Part shown: piece after piece, positions 61,085-64,000 of the stretch | Numbering within the stretch: the first letter of the stretch is position 1 | How the letters are laid out: each line of letters opens with the position of its first letter | Origin: CAZDWZ01 sp964509425 | Lineage (GTDB): Bacteria > Bdellovibrionota_C > UBA2361 > SZUA-149 > CAZDWZ01 | NCBI GenBank assembly: GCA_964509425.1 | Contig: CAZDWZ010000001.1 | Location: 434,001 to 498,000 of the forward strand | Direction of reading: 5' to 3' | DNA length: 64,000 bases | The notes under the pieces: model-generated | What the model was told of the DNA's origin: nothing | Database searches by the model: none | What the model saw: the letters and a program-made list of their open reading frames with translations, nothing else | Program-made: the position numbers and the translations under genes

Positions 61085-63403
61085 ATGAAAACCTATTCTT
61101 TTGGCTTCGCGCTTCTCTTATCGTTTCTCTTCAGCTCTGTTGACGCCAACGCGGGAGATCAAATCGCAGCCTCGCTCATTGTCGATAGGCAAGTTTTCCA
61201 ACCCGGAAAGAGTTCGACCGATCCTGTGGGGCGAATCGGGATTCTCCTTAAAATTCGCCAGGGTTGGCACACCTATTGGAGAAATAGCGGTGAAGCCGCC
61301 ATGCCCACGAAGGTAAACTGGACGCTGCCGTCGGGTTGGTCTGTGGGGGAGCTCCAATGGCCGGTACCAAAAAGATTTAAGGAACGGGGAAACATCACCA
61401 CCTACGGATACACGGAAGAAGTTCTTCTCTTCGCTCCCCTGTTTGCGCCCACTCTGGTCCCCGAAAGCGATACGAAGTCCGTCTTGAAAGCGAAGGTCAA
61501 TTGGCTCGTCTGTGAGGAGACGTGCGTACCGGGATCGGCGTCCGTCGAAAAAGAAGTAATCTTCTCGGGCTCGACCGCAGAAGGAACCGGGGCAGATTAT
61601 GCCGTCTTCGAGAAATACGAAGCGCTCTCACCGAAGCCTCTGGCCGAATTTCGTCAGCTTGACGGAATTTCTCTCGAGGGTCATGCACTTTCAAAAGACA
61701 ATGCCGTGACCGGTCTCCTCAGGATTCGAGGATTGAAAACACTCTCTTCACTTTCCTCCGAAGAGCTTGCCCAATCCATTCAGCTCTTCCCAATCACCCA
61801 AGTTCCGGCTCGCTTGAATGGAATCCCTGACGGCACGGTGGTTCCCTCAAAGGAGGGACAGGACGCTTTTGCCCTCATTCGGGTACCAGTGTCGTTCTTG
61901 CCGTCGCCTGATGAACGAGTGCTGAAAGGAATTGCGGCATTAGGACCGAAGCTGGCCGGAGGCTCGAATGAGGTCGCCTTTCCGTTTGAGATTTCGCTTA
62001 CGCCTGCGGCAGTGGAGTCCACAAACGCCAGCGAATTGAAGGCCGTGCAAGACGCAGTTCAATTCAAGACGCTTTCGTATCATCTCGAAGACCGGAGCGG
62101 AAAAGAAGAAAGCGAGGAGCCGTCGAAGTCGGCAGGAAGCCAACCGCAAGCGGCTGTCACGGCACAACCGCAGACCGGGATTCTCGCCGCGTTGCTTTTG
62201 GCTTTTATCGGCGGACTCATCTTGAACCTGATGCCATGCGTCCTGCCGATCATCTCAATCAAGATCATGGGCTTTGTCGAGTCGGGTCATCAATCTCGAG
62301 CCGCGGCACTTCGTTCGTCTTTGTTTTTCTCCGCGGGAATACTCGCGTCAGTACTGTCCCTCGCAGCGGTGATCATCGCGTTCCGCACACTCGGATTTTC
62401 CTTCGGATGGGGATTTCAGTTTCAATATCCGAGTTTCGTGTTCGCCCTCTGCGTTATCGTATTTCTGCTCGGTCTCAGCTTCTTCGATCTCTACTCCATC
62501 GAACTCCCGGGAGTGAATAAGGCGAACCGCTTTGCGAGTGCGTTGACTTCACCAAATACGAGGAGCTTCTTCGATGGAGTGCTTGCCACGGCGCTCTCGA
62601 CGCCGTGCACGGCGCCATTTCTCGGAACGGCACTCGTGTTTGCATTTGCGCAGCCGGCTTGGGCGACCGTTCTCGTATTTCTTTCGATCGGAGTGGGACT
62701 TGCCTTTCCTTACGTGCTTCTCTCAAGCAGCCCGAAGTTGAGCGGTCTCTTGCCAAAACCAGGGGTATGGATGTTTCGTTTCCGGCAGTTCCTTGGATTC
62801 CTGTTAATGGGCACTGTCGTATGGCTGCTCTTCGTTCTCCATGCGCTCACAAACATGGGAGCGCTTTGGGCTGTCTGCTTCCTTCTTGCTCTCTTTTTCA
62901 CCTTTTGGATGATCCGCGGCGTCGGAGAGCACAAAGTGCAGCCGAGCGCCAAGCGCTTGCTGCTCGCCGGAGTGTTCTTAATTTTCTGTTTCGTTAAACT
63001 CTACCCGCTCATCAATCTTCCGGCTCGCGCCTCGCAGGGTCCTCTTGCTGGGGAGGGCTGGAAACCATTCTCCGACCAGCTGGTGAGCAGTCTTAGAGCA
63101 GAGGGAAAGGTCGTGTTCGTCGACTTCACCGCGAGCTGGTGCATCACATGCAAAACAAATGAGCTCCTCGTCATAAATACTCAGGAGACTTCCGCCAAAA
63201 TGAAGGAATACGGCGTCGAGCCGCTCAGCGCGGACTGGACCACGGGCGAAGAGTCGATTACCGCCGCCTTGAAGCGATACGGAGCCGAAGGCGTTCCACT
63301 CTATGTAATTCTTGCGCCGGGTGATAAAGCTCCGATTGTCCTTTCGGGGATAATTACGAAGACATCGCTTTATTCCGCGTTTAAGCAGGCAGCAGGAAAA
63401 TAA
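61085..63403 (+). CDS. DsbD/ScsB-family thiol:disulfide interchange protein
   Basis: About 772 residues from the ATG at 61085. Signal peptide about 1-22. The periplasmic N-domain (about 25-340) contains the Cys pair in WLVCEETCVPGSASV. A membrane domain of about eight helices follows (about 360-640) with LNLMPCVLPIISIKIMGFV and TALSTPCTAPFLG, the paired Cys that pass electrons. The C-terminal thioredoxin domain has DFTASWCITCKTNELL and a cis-Pro region GVPLYVI. Imports reducing power to the periplasm for cytochrome c maturation or disulfide repair. Followed by pgi after 1 base. Confidence 0.94.
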   Translation: MKTYSFGFALLLSFLFSSVDANAGDQIAASLIVDRQVFQPGKSSTDPVGRIGILLKIRQGWHTYWRNSGEAAMPTKVNWTLPSGWSVGELQWPVPKRFKERGNITTYGYTEEVLLFAPLFAPTLVPESDTKSVLKAKVNWLVCEETCVPGSASVEKEVIFSGSTAEGTGADYAVFEKYEALSPKPLAEFRQLDGISLEGHALSKDNAVTGLLRIRGLKTLSSLSSEELAQSIQLFPITQVPARLNGIPDGTVVPSKEGQDAFALIRVPVSFLPSPDERVLKGIAALGPKLAGGSNEVAFPFEISLTPAAVESTNASELKAVQDAVQFKTLSYHLEDRSGKEESEEPSKSAGSQPQAAVTAQPQTGILAALLLAFIGGLILNLMPCVLPIISIKIMGFVESGHQSRAAALRSSLFFSAGILASVLSLAAVIIAFRTLGFSFGWGFQFQYPSFVFALCVIVFLLGLSFFDLYSIELPGVNKANRFASALTSPNTRSFFDGVLATALSTPCTAPFLGTALVFAFAQPAWATVLVFLSIGVGLAFPYVLLSSSPKLSGLLPKPGVWMFRFRQFLGFLLMGTVVWLLFVLHALTNMGALWAVCFLLALFFTFWMIRGVGEHKVQPSAKRLLLAGVFLIFCFVKLYPLINLPARASQGPLAGEGWKPFSDQLVSSLRAEGKVVFVDFTASWCITCKTNELLVINTQETSAKMKEYGVEPLSADWTTGEESITAALKRYGAEGVPLYVILAPGDKAPIVLSGIITKTSLYSAFKQAAGK

Positions 63404-63404
63404 C

Positions 63405-64000
63405 ATGACTCCTTCGGGAACTTCTTCAATGGAACCCTCACCGAGTTCCACTTCTTGGGAACGCTTTAAGAACAACAACCGCTACTATCCGGAAGTCGGA
63501 TTCGCTCTCGATTTCAGCCGGATGAACTTCCCCGCCGGATTTCTTGCCGGGATGATGGAGAAAGTTGAAGCCTCCTTCGCGGCGATGGAAGAGCTCGAAA
63601 AGGGTGCAATTGCCAACCCCGACGAGGGGCGAATGGTCGGGCACTATTGGCTGAGGAACGAAGCACTCGCTCCTGATCAACAGCTCCAGAACACGATTCG
63701 AAACACGCAAACCATCATCATCAACTTCGTCCGATCCGTTCATACGGGGAAGGTCTTGGCTCCCTCCGGAAAACCGTTCACCGACGTCATCCTGGTCGGC
63801 ATTGGCGGCTCGGCACTCGGTCCGCAGCTTCTTGCCGACGCTCTGGGAACGGACGACGATAAGATGGCGATTCATTTCTGCGACAACACCGATCCGGACG
63901 GTATTTCCCGTTTGCTTTCTGGTCTCGAATCTAAGTTGAGCGAGACGCTCGTTGTCGTCGTGTCGAAGTCCGGTGGCACGATAGAGACGAGAAATGGATG
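63405..64000 (+). CDS. pgi: Glucose-6-phosphate isomerase, N-terminal part
   Basis: Starts at ATG 63405, one base after the dsbD stop, and runs off the window after about 198 residues. DVILVGIGGSALGPQLL (about 128-144) and VVVVSKSGGTIETRNG at the end are the sugar-isomerase SIS motifs of Pgi. The N-terminal YYPEVGFALDFSRMNFPAGF is typical of a cyanobacterial/actinobacterial-like branch. Catalyses glucose 6-phosphate to fructose 6-phosphate. Confidence 0.93.
   Translation, partial: MTPSGTSSMEPSPSSTSWERFKNNNRYYPEVGFALDFSRMNFPAGFLAGMMEKVEASFAAMEELEKGAIANPDEGRMVGHYWLRNEALAPDQQLQNTIRNTQTIIINFVRSVHTGKVLAPSGKPFTDVILVGIGGSALGPQLLADALGTDDDKMAIHFCDNTDPDGISRLLSGLESKLSETLVVVVSKSGGTIETRNG

Overview
The window is dense bacterial chromosome from a Gram-negative, double-membrane organism of mid GC content (by eye mid-50s percent). 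Support comes from a full Tol-Pal operon, a TonB-dependent receptor, a DsbD-type reductant exporter, a MacAB/Lol-type ABC exporter and many lipoproteins. Gene order (tolQ-tolR-tolA-tolB-pal-cpoB; gap-tpiA-secG-tRNA-Leu), abundant hybrid signalling proteins and secreted FG-GAP-repeat proteins remind me of Bdellovibrionota/Oligoflexia or other deltaproteobacteria-like lineages. I cannot place the organism firmly; it is probably a poorly characterised lineage. There is no sign of a plasmid, prophage or CRISPR array.

Layout. 0-11.6 kb (minus): an ABC exporter whose adaptor and ATPase genes (9.8-11.6 kb) are separated from its probable two permease genes (0.2-2.5 kb). In between lie a hybrid histidine kinase, a pseudokinase-receiver fusion and an Hpt protein (a candidate phosphorelay), then an orotate phosphoribosyltransferase-like gene and two different dihydroorotate dehydrogenase genes that overlap. 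11.7-19.4 kb (plus): a tightly overlapping six-gene operon with fatty acid desaturase, CDP-archaeol-synthase-like cytidylyltransferase, an ATP-grasp/phosphohistidine dikinase lacking the PEP/pyruvate barrel, a UbiA-like/methyltransferase fusion, a PlsC acyltransferase and an APH/choline-kinase-like kinase. This is the best candidate here for an undescribed pathway, probably making or modifying a membrane lipid. 19.6-25.7 kb: secreted proteins and an OmpR-type two-component system preceded by 14-nt phased repeats. 25.8-35.1 kb (minus): aminopeptidase, rluD, ribF, cpoB, pal, tolB, tolA, tolR, tolQ. 35.7-38.6 kb (plus): gap, tpiA, secG, tRNA-Leu.

38.7-48.1 kb: Rieske protein, lone receiver protein, a strikingly GC-rich secreted-protein gene, a DUF1537 kinase next to PdxA (a likely C4 sugar-acid catabolic pair), a second barrel-less dikinase paralogue, and small secreted or membrane proteins. 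48.3-54.4 kb: FG-GAP secreted protein, lipoproteins, an ElaB/YqjD-YqjE-like envelope stress trio and tRNA-Thr. 54.5-64 kb (plus): metal-type TonB receptor with a His/Cys-bearing small partner, DUF4397 lipoprotein with a membrane protein, FAD oxidoreductase, DsbD and the start of pgi.

Several intergenic repeat families recur: three long inverted repeats built of 8-nt CCACAGAG-like units directly at gene 3' ends, and a 14-bp CTAGTGCTCCGACA motif found as a palindromic pair and as a single near-identical arm. All functional assignments are from reading motifs and gene context; no database search was run.
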